DNA from: Ligilactobacillus agilis DSM 20509
Lineage (GTDB): Bacteria; Bacillota; Bacilli; Lactobacillales; Lactobacillaceae
Direction: 5' to 3'
NCBI RefSeq assembly: GCF_001436215.1
Contig: NZ_AYYP01000032.1
Coordinates: 1-52,553, forward strand
DNA: 52,553 nucleotides
The notes beneath the pieces are model-generated. The model searched no databases. It worked only from the letters and a program-made list of their open reading frames with translations, and was not told the origin of the DNA. A program made the position numbers and the translations under genes. Shown one piece after another: positions 34,423 to 42,528 of the stretch (position 1 is the first letter of the stretch; every line of letters starts with the position of its first letter).

Positions 34423-35361
34423 TCATTCTGTTGGGTGACGATCACCTAACTGAAAATCGGCTTGGTGTTGAAACATATACCTAACAGTTAATGGTTTTCT
34501 ACCTGTTAATTTTGAAAAATCGCTTACTGGAACGTCAAGGTACCCAGCTCTAACAGTTGTTCCAAAGGTTACCATTCCTTCTGAAGTTGCTTGAATTGGA
34601 CTCTTAGAAAAATCACCGTCAGTATTGCGAGGCACTCCAATGCTATCAAAATACTCGTACAATTCTTCATCTGTACGCTTAACATACTTAATTTCATTAC
34701 CACTAACTTCATTAGCAATTTTCAAAAAATCTGTATACGTTAGTGGTTCAATTCCATTAATATTAAGAACTTCTCTGTGCAATAAATCATTATTTAATGC
34801 ATTTGCTGCTGCTAAGGCTGCGTCTTGTCGTGAAATAAACCATACACGACCATCTCCCATATTTTTCTCAATCGTAGTCTCGCCATTATTTACTGCCCGA
34901 TAATAATCAGTAATAAATGCTTCTGCAAATAAAGAGTTTCGCAGAAAAATATAGTCTAGCGACGTATTCTGAATGAGCGCTTCTGTGTACCCATGATCTC
35001 TATTCTCGATGCTAGGATTGAAAGGATTTCCAGCCGATAAAACTGATGTGTAAATTACTTGGCCTACATGTGCTTTTACACAGGCTTCAACAAAGTTTTT
35101 ATGTGCTTGTCGTCTCTTTGCTCCCACAAATGGCATTGAAATCAATAAGACTTTATCAGCATCCTGATAGATTGCTTGTAAACTATCTGCTGAATTAAAA
35201 TCTGCTACAGCTGTATTAATTCCTAATTTCTTGTATTCAGCGAGTTTTTCAGCTCTAGGCGCTGTAAAAAGTAGCTCTTCTTTAGGAATTAATTTTAAGA
35301 CATTGTCAGCTACAACTTTACCAAAATTACCATCTACACCATTGATTACAATTTTTCTCAT
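34423..35361 (-). CDS. NmrA/QOR2-like NAD(P)-dependent oxidoreductase
   Basis: A 312-residue Rossmann protein starting MRKIVINGVDGNFG with the GxxGxxG dinucleotide motif. Downstream blocks LLISMPFVGAKRRQAHKNFVEA and YIFLRNSLFAEAF are like NmrA-type and NAD(P)H:quinone reductase type 2 proteins. It is a clear paralogue of the upstream gene. A GTG three bases upstream is possible but AGGGAGG is seven bases before the ATG at 35361. It follows its paralogue by 12 bp. Confidence 0.8.
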   Translation of the reverse strand: MRKIVINGVDGNFGKVVADNVLKLIPKEELLFTAPRAEKLAEYKKLGINTAVADFNSADSLQAIYQDADKVLLISMPFVGAKRRQAHKNFVEACVKAHVGQVIYTSVLSAGNPFNPSIENRDHGYTEALIQNTSLDYIFLRNSLFAEAFITDYYRAVNNGETTIEKNMGDGRVWFISRQDAALAAANALNNDLLHREVLNINGIEPLTYTDFLKIANEVSGNEIKYVKRTDEELYEYFDSIGVPRNTDGDFSKSPIQATSEGMVTFGTTVRAGYLDVPVSDFSKLTGRKPLTVRYMFQHQADFQLGDRHPTE

Positions 35362-35373
35362 CACTGTGCCTCC

Positions 35374-36315
35374 CTAATTATCTTTAGAGTGACGATCACC
35401 AATCTGAAAATCTTCGTTATGCGCAAACATGTAAGCAACTGTTAAAGGCTTAGAACCCGTCAGTTTCTCAAAATCATCGGTATGTTCTGCCATCTTCCCT
35501 TCACGAATAGCCTGACCAAAGGTTACCATTCCCTCTGAAGAAAATGGCGCTTCGGATCCTTCTTTAAATTGACCATCCGTTGTCCGTGGTACACCCATTG
35601 CATCAAAGATTGCATAGTTTTCTTCATCAGATACTTCTTGATAACTTACATTATTACCTGTTTGTTCATTACCAATTCTTATAAAATCACTAATTGTCAT
35701 TAGTTCGGGACCGTTAATATTTAAAATTTGGTGGTGCATATCAGTAGCTAACAAAGCATACGCTACTGCTTTAGCACAATCTTTCCTAGAAATATAGGCC
35801 ATTTTACCTGCCCCTTGATTATTTGTTAGCACTCCACTTGTTTTTACATACGTAAAGTAATTAGTAATCATTGCTTCGGCATATTGCGAATTTCTCAAAA
35901 AAATATAGTCTAAGCCAGAATCTTTAATGTAGTTTTCCGTATAGATGTGATCTATTTTTTCTTTACTTGGATTAGTTGGATCATCTGCGTTAACCAAAGA
36001 AGTATAGATAATCTTTTTTACTCCAGCTTCTTTAGCAGCATCAATTACATTTTTATGGGCATTCTGTCGCTTACTACCGACAAATGGCATTGAAATTAAT
36101 GCCAAAACGTCCCCACCTTGAAACTTTTCTGCTAATCCATCCGCATTATTAAAGTCAGTTTGGCGCACTGCTACTCCCATGCTCTTGTACTTATCTAAAT
36201 TTTTTTGATCATATCCACAAAAAACTAAATCTTGAATTTGAGCTAATTCTAAGAGGTCCGCTGCTGCTTGCGCTCCAAGGTTGCCATCAACACCCGTTAA
36301 AATTAATTTAGTCAT
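35374..36315 (-). CDS. NmrA/QOR2-like NAD(P)-dependent oxidoreductase (paralogue)
   Basis: A 313-residue protein with N-terminal MTKLILTGVDGNLGAQ dinucleotide-binding motif and the same blocks as its downstream neighbour (ALISMPFVGSKRQNAHKNVIDA, YIFLRNSQYAEAM, GDRHS end). The frame is open to 36375, but GAGGGTG just before the ATG at 36315 sets the start. Probably reduces quinones or similar electrophiles; this is inferred from family. First gene of the two-gene unit behind a LysR gene. Confidence 0.8.
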   Translation of the reverse strand: MTKLILTGVDGNLGAQAAADLLELAQIQDLVFCGYDQKNLDKYKSMGVAVRQTDFNNADGLAEKFQGGDVLALISMPFVGSKRQNAHKNVIDAAKEAGVKKIIYTSLVNADDPTNPSKEKIDHIYTENYIKDSGLDYIFLRNSQYAEAMITNYFTYVKTSGVLTNNQGAGKMAYISRKDCAKAVAYALLATDMHHQILNINGPELMTISDFIRIGNEQTGNNVSYQEVSDEENYAIFDAMGVPRTTDGQFKEGSEAPFSSEGMVTFGQAIREGKMAEHTDDFEKLTGSKPLTVAYMFAHNEDFQIGDRHSKDN

Positions 36316-36393
36316 AAAATCACCCTCTATATTTATTTTCATTTTTAGTTTATGTGATTTTGTTAACAAATTCAAACATGAAATAACTATACA

Positions 36394-36414
36394 GGTATAG
36401 GTAATACCTATACC
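36394..36414. promoter_or_regulatory. Perfect 21-bp palindrome between lysR and the oxidoreductase pair
   Basis: GGTATAGGTA-A-TACCTATACC overlaps the stop codon of the LysR gene and lies about 80 bp upstream of the first oxidoreductase ATG. It has no loop and no T-run, so it is more likely an operator than a terminator. Assignment to the LysR protein is inference. Confidence 0.5.
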
Positions 36415-37259
36415 TCAATAAAGCGTTTTTGAATTTCTGTAAGCCCCACTTTCCTCCAAGCTAGAACAACACTATAAACATGGGGAGAATCAATGATTTT
36501 AACTAACTTTATTCCTTCTTCTTTAAGCGTTAACTCATATGTCTTAGGAAAAAATCCTAACAAATTTTCTTGTTTCATATAGAAGATTTCACTTTCTATA
36601 TCATCAACAATTCTGTTAATTTTCAGTTTACCTTGTGACCTTTTTATCATGATATCATATGATTTTCCGATTATTTTGGGAGACAACATAACTAATGGGT
36701 AAGATTCGAGTTGAGTTAGCGTTACTTCGTTTACTGTTGCTAACGGATTATCTTGACTAATTCCTAGCCAATACTCCCCACTAGTCAATTCTTTAGTTTC
36801 AACTCCCGCCACACCTTGAAACTCAGAATCAAATGTAACTGCAAAATCATATTTACCACTTAATAAGTTACTAGCAATTTCGCCCAAATTAACCTTATGC
36901 AAAGTAAAGTTAGGTTGATTTTTACCTTTGAGCATTAAATTTAGCGACTGAATATCGACAATAGATGCATACTCTATATTAAGTTCCACTTGATTATTCT
37001 TCGCTTTTTCCATCTGTTCTTCAAGTAATGTAAATTGCTGTAAAACCTTCTTAGCATTTTGATATAAAACTTTACCAGCTTGCGTCATAACTACCGGTTG
37101 TTGCCGTTTTATCAATTCACACTGATAATATTGTTCTAGCTCCTTAATTTGTTGCGAAATACTTGTTTGCGCTATTCTATTTTTTAACGCCGCCTTAGAA
37201 AAAGTCCCCTCATCAACCACATCCACAAAATATTGTAATTTAACTAAACTTACATTCAT
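36408..37259 (-). CDS. LysR family transcriptional regulator
   Basis: A 283-residue LysR-type regulator: winged helix with TFSKAALKNRIAQTSISQQIKELEQYYQCELIKR near the N-terminus and an effector-binding domain from about residue 90. The frame opens with GTG at 37268, but TAGGTGG five bases before the ATG at 37259 decides the start. It is upstream of and codirectional with the two QOR2-like genes and probably controls them; such pairs often respond to quinones or oxidative stress (inference). Confidence 0.88.
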   Translation of the reverse strand: MNVSLVKLQYFVDVVDEGTFSKAALKNRIAQTSISQQIKELEQYYQCELIKRQQPVVMTQAGKVLYQNAKKVLQQFTLLEEQMEKAKNNQVELNIEYASIVDIQSLNLMLKGKNQPNFTLHKVNLGEIASNLLSGKYDFAVTFDSEFQGVAGVETKELTSGEYWLGISQDNPLATVNEVTLTQLESYPLVMLSPKIIGKSYDIMIKRSQGKLKINRIVDDIESEIFYMKQENLLGFFPKTYELTLKEEGIKLVKIIDSPHVYSVVLAWRKVGLTEIQKRFIEV

Positions 37260-37500
37260 CTCTACCACCTACTATGCATTATAACTTTAACTTTTAAATA
37301 AAAACGGATTCATACTATCTCAACCTGATTATAACTTAAATTCCAACAAGCGTGGATTTCTATTAAATGGTAATAATAGGCACCAATTCATCGTTTTGTT
37401 AATAAACATTTCCCATTTATCAATTACAAGTCGGGTATGATACAATAGTTTAATAAAGTATTCACAAATAATGATTTTTATTTTAGGTAGGTGTCAATTC

Positions 37501-38028
37501 TTGTCCTACATCCTTCAAAAACGAATCTCGCAAATATTTATAGAACAGGTTTCTAAACGAGGGTTCAACCACGTGAGCGTAGCTTCCCTCATGAAAAAAG
37601 GCAACATTCGCCGCCAAACTTTTTATGATAATTTTAAGGATAAATATGACTTGCTAGAATGGACTATTCGCTCAATGATGGAAGACGACATTATTAGCAA
37701 TTTAGACTACTTATCTTGGGAAGAAATCATCCCCCTCGTTTTTTATGATATTGAGATCAATGCTAAATTCTTTCGTAGTGTAATTGCAGATCAAACCGAA
37801 GTTGATGTTGTTAAAGAAATATCACTATATATGACAACACTTCTTTTACATATACTTGAAACAAAAGGCTTAGTCAAAAATGACCAAGCCCGTGATTTCG
37901 TAGAAACTTATAGCTTAGGTATGACTTATACAATGACTAATAACCTCTATAAACCACACCCAAAAGAATATGATGAACTATCTAAAAAAGTTGTCAATGC
38001 AATCTACTTCACCTTCAAATACTATTAG
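37501..38028 (+). CDS. dhaS: TetR-family activator of dihydroxyacetone kinase, DhaS
   Basis: A 175-residue TetR-type regulator: N-terminal helix-turn-helix (VSVASLMKKGNIRRQTFYDNFKDKYDLLEW) and a helical C-terminal domain as in DhaS of Lactococcus, which with DhaQ and dihydroxyacetone activates dhaKLM. An ATG at 37471 is in frame, but AGGTAGGTG lies seven bases before the TTG at 37501, the likely start. A TTATCA/TACAAT promoter pair lies near 37417-37446. Its 3' end overlaps the convergent dhaQ by 14 bp. Confidence 0.85.
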   Translation: MSYILQKRISQIFIEQVSKRGFNHVSVASLMKKGNIRRQTFYDNFKDKYDLLEWTIRSMMEDDIISNLDYLSWEEIIPLVFYDIEINAKFFRSVIADQTEVDVVKEISLYMTTLLLHILETKGLVKNDQARDFVETYSLGMTYTMTNNLYKPHPKEYDELSKKVVNAIYFTFKYY

Positions 38029-39007
38029 GCCAAGCATAACAAGTGCTTGGTTGTTTTAAGTACTCTAGCCATTTATCCTGCAAGCGTAAAATTGATACGG
38101 AAATTCCTGACATATCATGTGAAGTCATAAAAGAACCAGTTTTTATGAATGGAATCTTTAGTCCCTCTAATTCCAAAAGTTCTGTGATATCTGCAGTAAA
38201 GGTTAATTCTTCCATTGGGGATATCTTTCCGATATTATTAACTAGGAGCGCCACGTTCTCTTTTTTTTGCCACCTAAAGTTTAAGCGCATCTTGTTAACA
38301 ATCTCGCGCGCCATTAACTCTGATTTTTGCCAATGCTCTTTACGATAACCGGCTTCACCATGGATTCCAATTCCATAATAAATATCATCTTTTCCCAAAG
38401 ATAGAGTGTGACAACTCTGTTTATATAAAACGGAATCACTAAAGGCCAGGCCAATCGTTTTGGTTTCCGGCAAGAGTTGCTCACAAACCATTTTTAAGTC
38501 TACTAGGCTCTTCCCCTTTTTCGCCAACGTACCAATAATTTTTTCAATTAAAATGGTTCCAGCTAACCCACGGCGATATTTTCTTAATGAACTTGCATCA
38601 ACCGAAATATCATCATTTACAATCCCGTATTCTATCGACCAACCTATGTTTCTCAAATATTCAATTGCCTGCTTAAAAACCCGCACATCTTTTTCAAAAT
38701 TTTTAATAATAAAAAAAGCGCGCTTCTTTTTAGTTACCGCCTTTGCTACTTTAATAATTTCTTCAGGCATAGGTGGTTCAAATAATTTTCCAGTGATTGA
38801 CGCCGTTAGCATATTTCCACCTACAAAACCCCAATCGGAGGGCTCATGTCCAGCACCTCCACCTGAAATCACTGGAATATACGAATCATCAAAACTTGAA
38901 TCAACATAACCGTAAACTCCTTCTACTTTTTTTAAATGTGGCGCAACTATCTCAATGCCTCTTTGTGTATCAGTTAGTAGGCTATCTTCAGAATTATATA
39001 TTTTCAT
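38015..39007 (-). CDS. dhaQ: DhaQ, DhaK-like co-activator
   Basis: A 330-residue DhaK paralogue that in Lactococcus binds dihydroxyacetone and activates DhaS. The binding residues are kept: His54 in GGGAGHEP, Asp107 in EKDVRVF and the covalent-adduct His216 in GIGIHGEAGYRKE. It is more divergent than the true DhaK at 39162 and has no DhaL beside it on its strand. Convergent with dhaS and divergent from dhaK, sharing the operator region. AGAAAGGGGG precedes the ATG. Confidence 0.85.
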   Translation of the reverse strand: MKIYNSEDSLLTDTQRGIEIVAPHLKKVEGVYGYVDSSFDDSYIPVISGGGAGHEPSDWGFVGGNMLTASITGKLFEPPMPEEIIKVAKAVTKKKRAFFIIKNFEKDVRVFKQAIEYLRNIGWSIEYGIVNDDISVDASSLRKYRRGLAGTILIEKIIGTLAKKGKSLVDLKMVCEQLLPETKTIGLAFSDSVLYKQSCHTLSLGKDDIYYGIGIHGEAGYRKEHWQKSELMAREIVNKMRLNFRWQKKENVALLVNNIGKISPMEELTFTADITELLELEGLKIPFIKTGSFMTSHDMSGISVSILRLQDKWLEYLKQPSTCYAWPNSI

Positions 39008-39069
39008 ACCCCAAAAACCCCCTTTCTCCCTTTATTTTAAACTAACATAGCAATTCCTTTTAGCAATAC

Positions 39070-39091
39070 GGACAACTTTTATTTTCTGTCC
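39070..39091. promoter_or_regulatory. DhaS operator between dhaQ and dhaK
   Basis: GGACA and TGTCC are separated by 12 bp, giving the same 22-bp outer spacing as the lactococcal DhaS palindrome GGACACATN6ATTTGTCC. It lies in the divergent region, just upstream of the dhaK -35, as expected for an activator site. Confidence 0.75.
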
Positions 39092-39092
39092 G

Positions 39093-39122
39093 TTACGAGC
39101 GATAGCGTTTTCACTTTATAAT
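39093..39122 (+). promoter_or_regulatory. dhaKLM promoter with cre-like site
   Basis: Weak TTACGA (39093-39098), 18 bp, TATAAT (39117-39122). CGATAGCGTTTTCA (39100-39113) matches 12 of 14 positions of the CcpA operator and lies in the spacer, so glucose repression is likely. The poor -35 fits an activator-dependent promoter. Confidence 0.55.
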
Positions 39123-39161
39123 GGACTTGTCATTAAGATAAGTCAAGAAAGGATCTTTATT

Positions 39162-40157
39162 ATGAAAAAAATTATCAACAATCCTAGCAACGTAGTTAGT
39201 GAAATGGTCAGTGGTCTTGTGCGGTCATATCCTCAATACCTCGAACAAATCCCTGGTACAGAAGCCGTTGTGCGTAGCAATAAAGCTAGTATGACTGGCA
39301 AAGTCGGAATTGTTTCTGGAGGTGGCAGTGGCCATGAGCCTTCACACGCAGGCTTTGTAGGTCAAGGAATGTTAACAGCAGCTGTTTGCGGTCAAGTATT
39401 TACTTCTCCAACTCCTAATCAAGTTTACGAAGCTATTAAAGCAGCAAATCAAGGTCAAGGTGTGTTCTTAGTTATAAAGAATTACTCCGGTGATGTAATG
39501 AACTTTGATATGGCAAAAGATATGGCTGAAATGGACGATATTCCTGTTAAATCGATTATCGTTGACGATGATATTGCCGTTGAAAATAGTCTCTATACCC
39601 AAGGAAAGCGGGGAGTTGCTGGTACTGTTTTAATGCATAAAATTGTCGGAGCAGCTGCTGATCAAGGTGCTTCTCTTGAGGAAATTGCCGCCCTAGCCGA
39701 AAAAGTTTTACCTCATATCAACACCATCGGGGTTGCTTTAAAAGCAGCTACTGTCCCAGAAGTTGGTAAACCTGGCTTTGAATTAGCTGATGATGAGATT
39801 GAATATGGTGTGGGAATTCATAGTGAACCAGGGTATAGAAGAGAAACAATTAAACCTTCTAAAGATTTAGTTGCTGAAATGCTAGCTAAAATTGATGCTA
39901 GTCTGAATTTAAAGAGTGATAAAAAATATGCAGTCCTCGTAAATGGGATGGGAGCAACTCCATTAATGGAGCAGTATATCTTCTCCAATGATGTTTTAAA
40001 CTGGCTAGAAAATAAAAATATTGTTCCTGTCTTTACTAAAGTTGGAAACTACATGACTTCCATTGATATGGCCGGTATTTCACTTACAGTTTTTGAACTA
40101 GCTGAAACAAAATGGTTGGACTATTTAAATTATGAAGTTGACACAATTGCTTGGTAA
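39162..40157 (+). CDS. dhaK: Dihydroxyacetone kinase subunit DhaK
   Basis: A 331-residue substrate-binding subunit of PTS-dependent dihydroxyacetone kinase. His220 in GVGIHSEPG forms the hemiaminal with dihydroxyacetone; His58 (GGGSGHEPS) and Asp111 (SGDVMNFDMA) complete the site. Length is standard. First gene of dhaK-dhaL-dhaM-glpF, followed after 16 bp by dhaL. A GAAAGGA site precedes the ATG. Confidence 0.95.
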   Translation: MKKIINNPSNVVSEMVSGLVRSYPQYLEQIPGTEAVVRSNKASMTGKVGIVSGGGSGHEPSHAGFVGQGMLTAAVCGQVFTSPTPNQVYEAIKAANQGQGVFLVIKNYSGDVMNFDMAKDMAEMDDIPVKSIIVDDDIAVENSLYTQGKRGVAGTVLMHKIVGAAADQGASLEEIAALAEKVLPHINTIGVALKAATVPEVGKPGFELADDEIEYGVGIHSEPGYRRETIKPSKDLVAEMLAKIDASLNLKSDKKYAVLVNGMGATPLMEQYIFSNDVLNWLENKNIVPVFTKVGNYMTSIDMAGISLTVFELAETKWLDYLNYEVDTIAW

Positions 40158-40173
40158 TGGGGAGTGATTAGAT

Positions 40174-40755
40174 ATGGAACTAACATTAGCTTTAACAAAA
40201 CAATGGATGAAACTATTTGCTGAAAAAATCGAGGCAAACAAAGCATATTTAAGCGATTTAGATACCCCTATTGGCGATGGAGATCATGGTAACAATATGG
40301 CTCGTGGAATGGTCGCAGTCCAAGAGGCGTTTAAAAGTAAGAACCCAACTGATGTAACTTCTGCACTAAAGTTAGTCGCAATGTCTTTGATATCTAAAGT
40401 TGGTGGTGCTGCCGGTCCGCTGTACGGAACTGCTTTTCTAGAAATGGCTAAACTCAGTACATCTACAAACGATCTAGGTCTCTTGACCGAAGCAGCTGTT
40501 AATGGCATCAAGAAACGTGGTGGTGCAAATGCTGGTGATAAAACTATGGTAGATGTATGGTTGGTCGCTGTTCCTGCACTAAAGGAAAATAGCTTAACAG
40601 CAAAACAAATAGAAGAAGCTGTTCAATCAACTAAGGACATGGAAGCCAAGAAAGGAAGAGCCTCCTATCTAGGTGAACGTTCTATCGGTCATTTAGATCC
40701 TGGTTCAGTTTCTAGTGGCTATCTATTCCAAGCACTTTTGGAAGCCGGTGAATAA
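40174..40755 (+). CDS. dhaL: Dihydroxyacetone kinase subunit DhaL
   Basis: A 193-residue ADP-holding subunit that transfers phosphate from DhaM to dihydroxyacetone bound by DhaK. The metal-binding aspartates are in TPIGDGDHGNNMARG, and GGAAGPLYGT and GDKTMVDVW are the other family blocks. GGGGAGTG precedes the ATG. Stop and the next ATG are separated by one base, so coupled translation is likely. Confidence 0.95.
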   Translation: MELTLALTKQWMKLFAEKIEANKAYLSDLDTPIGDGDHGNNMARGMVAVQEAFKSKNPTDVTSALKLVAMSLISKVGGAAGPLYGTAFLEMAKLSTSTNDLGLLTEAAVNGIKKRGGANAGDKTMVDVWLVAVPALKENSLTAKQIEEAVQSTKDMEAKKGRASYLGERSIGHLDPGSVSSGYLFQALLEAGE

Positions 40756-40756
40756 T

Positions 40757-41134
40757 ATGGCGTATGGTATTTTAATTTGTTCACACGTTCCAGAAATTGC
40801 CCAAGGATTACCCAAACTTTTAAAGCAAGTGGCAAAAGATATATCCATTACCTATGCCGGCGGTACTGATGAAAACGACATCGGCACAAGTATGGAAAAA
40901 ATTTCTGAAGCTTTAACCACAAATACTGCTGATGAAATCTTGGCCTTCTATGATCTCGGCAGTGCACGTATGAATTTAGATATGGCCATTGAATTTTCTG
41001 ATAAAACTATCCACGTTTACGATACTGCTTTAGTTGAAAGTTCTTACGTTGCAGCCTCATTACTTCAAGCAGGAGTTGAGCTATCCACTATTGAGCAACA
41101 ATTAAAACCACTTAAAATAAAGGGGGATGACTAA
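40757..41134 (+). CDS. dhaM: PTS-dependent dihydroxyacetone kinase phosphotransferase subunit DhaM
   Basis: A 125-residue EIIA-Man-type protein. Active His10 is in GILICSHVPEIAQG; it accepts phosphate from HPr and passes it to DhaL-bound ADP. It is the short single-domain form of Gram-positives, without the HPr and EI domains of E. coli DhaM. It overlaps the frame of glpF at its end. The start at 40757 follows the dhaL stop and its GGTGAATAAT context. Confidence 0.93.
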   Translation: MAYGILICSHVPEIAQGLPKLLKQVAKDISITYAGGTDENDIGTSMEKISEALTTNTADEILAFYDLGSARMNLDMAIEFSDKTIHVYDTALVESSYVAASLLQAGVELSTIEQQLKPLKIKGDD

Positions 41135-41135
41135 C

Positions 41136-41840
41136 ATGTCCGGTTTTTTAGGCGAATTTTTAGGGACGCTGATTTTAATCGTATTTGGTACTGGCTGCGG
41201 TGCTGCTGTTAATTTAAAAAACAGTTATGCCAAAGGTTCAAACTGGTTATACATCTCATTAGCATGGGGAATGGCTGTAACATTTGGCGTTTATGTCGCC
41301 GGACAATTTGGCGCTCAAGGACATTTAAACCCAGCCGTCACTTTAGGCTTTGCTGTTTTTGGATTTTTCCCATGGTCACAAGTTCTACCTTACATCAGTG
41401 GGCAACTACTGGGTGCCTTTGTCGGAGCAATTTTTGTTATTATTCATTATTATCCTCATTTTAAAGAAACTGATAATAACAACGGTAACTCTGTAGGAAT
41501 TTTTGCAACTGGACCTTCAATTCCAAATGGCTTATTTAACTTCTTAAGCGAAACAATCGCCACCTTCTTTTTTGTCTTTACTTTAATCAATTTAGGCGAT
41601 TTTACTCAGGGATTAAAACCCTTAATAGTTGGCTTACTAATTATGGTTATTGGTCAAGCTTTGGGTGCTACAACTGGCTTTGCTTTAAACCCCGCCCGAG
41701 ACTTAGCTCCACGATTTGCTTATAGTATTTTACCTATTCCAAATAAGGGTGGTGCTAACTGGTCTTACGCTTGGGTACCAATTTGTGGTCCAATTATTGG
41801 TGGAATCCTAGCTGCTGGATTGCAAGTAATTTTGAAATAA
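41136..41840 (+). CDS. glpF: Glycerol facilitator (aquaglyceroporin)
   Basis: A 234-residue MIP-family channel with six membrane segments and both half-helix motifs, HLNPAVTLG and LNPARDLAPR; the Asp after the second NPA is typical of glycerol-conducting members. In this operon it should bring in glycerol or dihydroxyacetone for DhaKLM. A second in-frame ATG at 41127 is possible, but AAGGGGGATG sits before 41136. The first NPA is preceded by the long loop usual for GlpF. Confidence 0.92.
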   Translation: MSGFLGEFLGTLILIVFGTGCGAAVNLKNSYAKGSNWLYISLAWGMAVTFGVYVAGQFGAQGHLNPAVTLGFAVFGFFPWSQVLPYISGQLLGAFVGAIFVIIHYYPHFKETDNNNGNSVGIFATGPSIPNGLFNFLSETIATFFFVFTLINLGDFTQGLKPLIVGLLIMVIGQALGATTGFALNPARDLAPRFAYSILPIPNKGGANWSYAWVPICGPIIGGILAAGLQVILK

Positions 41841-41861
41841 TCTAACTTTATCCTTTTCGTA

Positions 41862-41912
41862 ATAATGAGCAATTGGAAGACTACACTGAGCCAATCCAAT
41901 TGCTCTTTTTAT
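41862..41912. terminator. Bidirectional terminator after the dha operon
   Basis: GAGCAATTGG (41867-41876) pairs with CCAATTGCTC (about 41896-41905) followed by TTTTTATT; A-rich on the left. Confidence 0.85.
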
Positions 41913-41915
41913 TAT

Positions 41916-42320
41916 TTAGGCCCTAAGCGCCATCACTTGCTCATAATAACTTTCCGCCTGCGCTTGATCTATGTTGTACTTAGCTACCAAAGTGGTTATT
42001 ATTTCTTCATGTCCTTTATTAGCTGCTATTAGCTTAGGAATATCACTTAATACTGCTAAAGCCAGGGTCATACCATCTCTACGGCCAATACTCAGCCCCT
42101 CTTCACGACCTTCTGCAAGGCTATCTGTTCGAACACGCGCTACTTCTCTTGCTACCCATTCTTTTGCTTCCATGTAGATTGCCCCCCTTTTCGAATCTTG
42201 CTTTAATGCTTGCACGGCTTGATCTATTTGCGCCGTAAATTCATCACTTACAATTTGCTTTGTAAAATACGTATTAAGTGCCTGTCTGGCGGTGTTTTCA
42301 GCACTTAGCTCACCTTTTTA
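41916..42320 (-). pseudogene. Rpn-family nuclease remnant (C-terminal part)
   Basis: An open 99-codon stretch (41916-42215) encodes the C-terminal tail of Rpn-family proteins (YMEAKEWVAREVARV...GREEGLSIGRRDG). In the same frame the match continues upstream to about 42320 (ALNTYFTKQIVSDEFTAQIDQAV), corresponding to the YFNTGQVSDDF block of the copy at 28285, but no start is present. N-terminal nuclease domain absent, so inactive. Confidence 0.75.
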
Positions 42321-42528
42321 ATTTACTATAGCCTTTGTTTTTTTGTAAAGCTATTACTAGGAATTATACCCATTGTCACTAAAAATTCTACCCAAAATAA
42401 TATCATCTGTAATTGTTACTTGCATTTAATTTCCTTCCAGGTGGAAAAATTTTTCCTGTCCTACCTGCGAAAATTTTTTCTAGCCTAACTAGTTCATTTT
42501 ATTTAAAGAGTGGTTATTATTAATCGGC
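42321..42528 (-). other. Non-coding stretch with remnants of the HTH-protein tail repeat
   Basis: On the minus strand 42430-42490 reads, in one frame, LEKIFAGRTGKIFPPGRK, close in style to the (K/R)VEENF-type repeats at the end of the adjacent gene, though it lies beyond that gene's stop. A hairpin ATCGGC/GCCGAT (about 42530-42540) sits at the stop itself. No functional gene seen. Confidence 0.4.
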
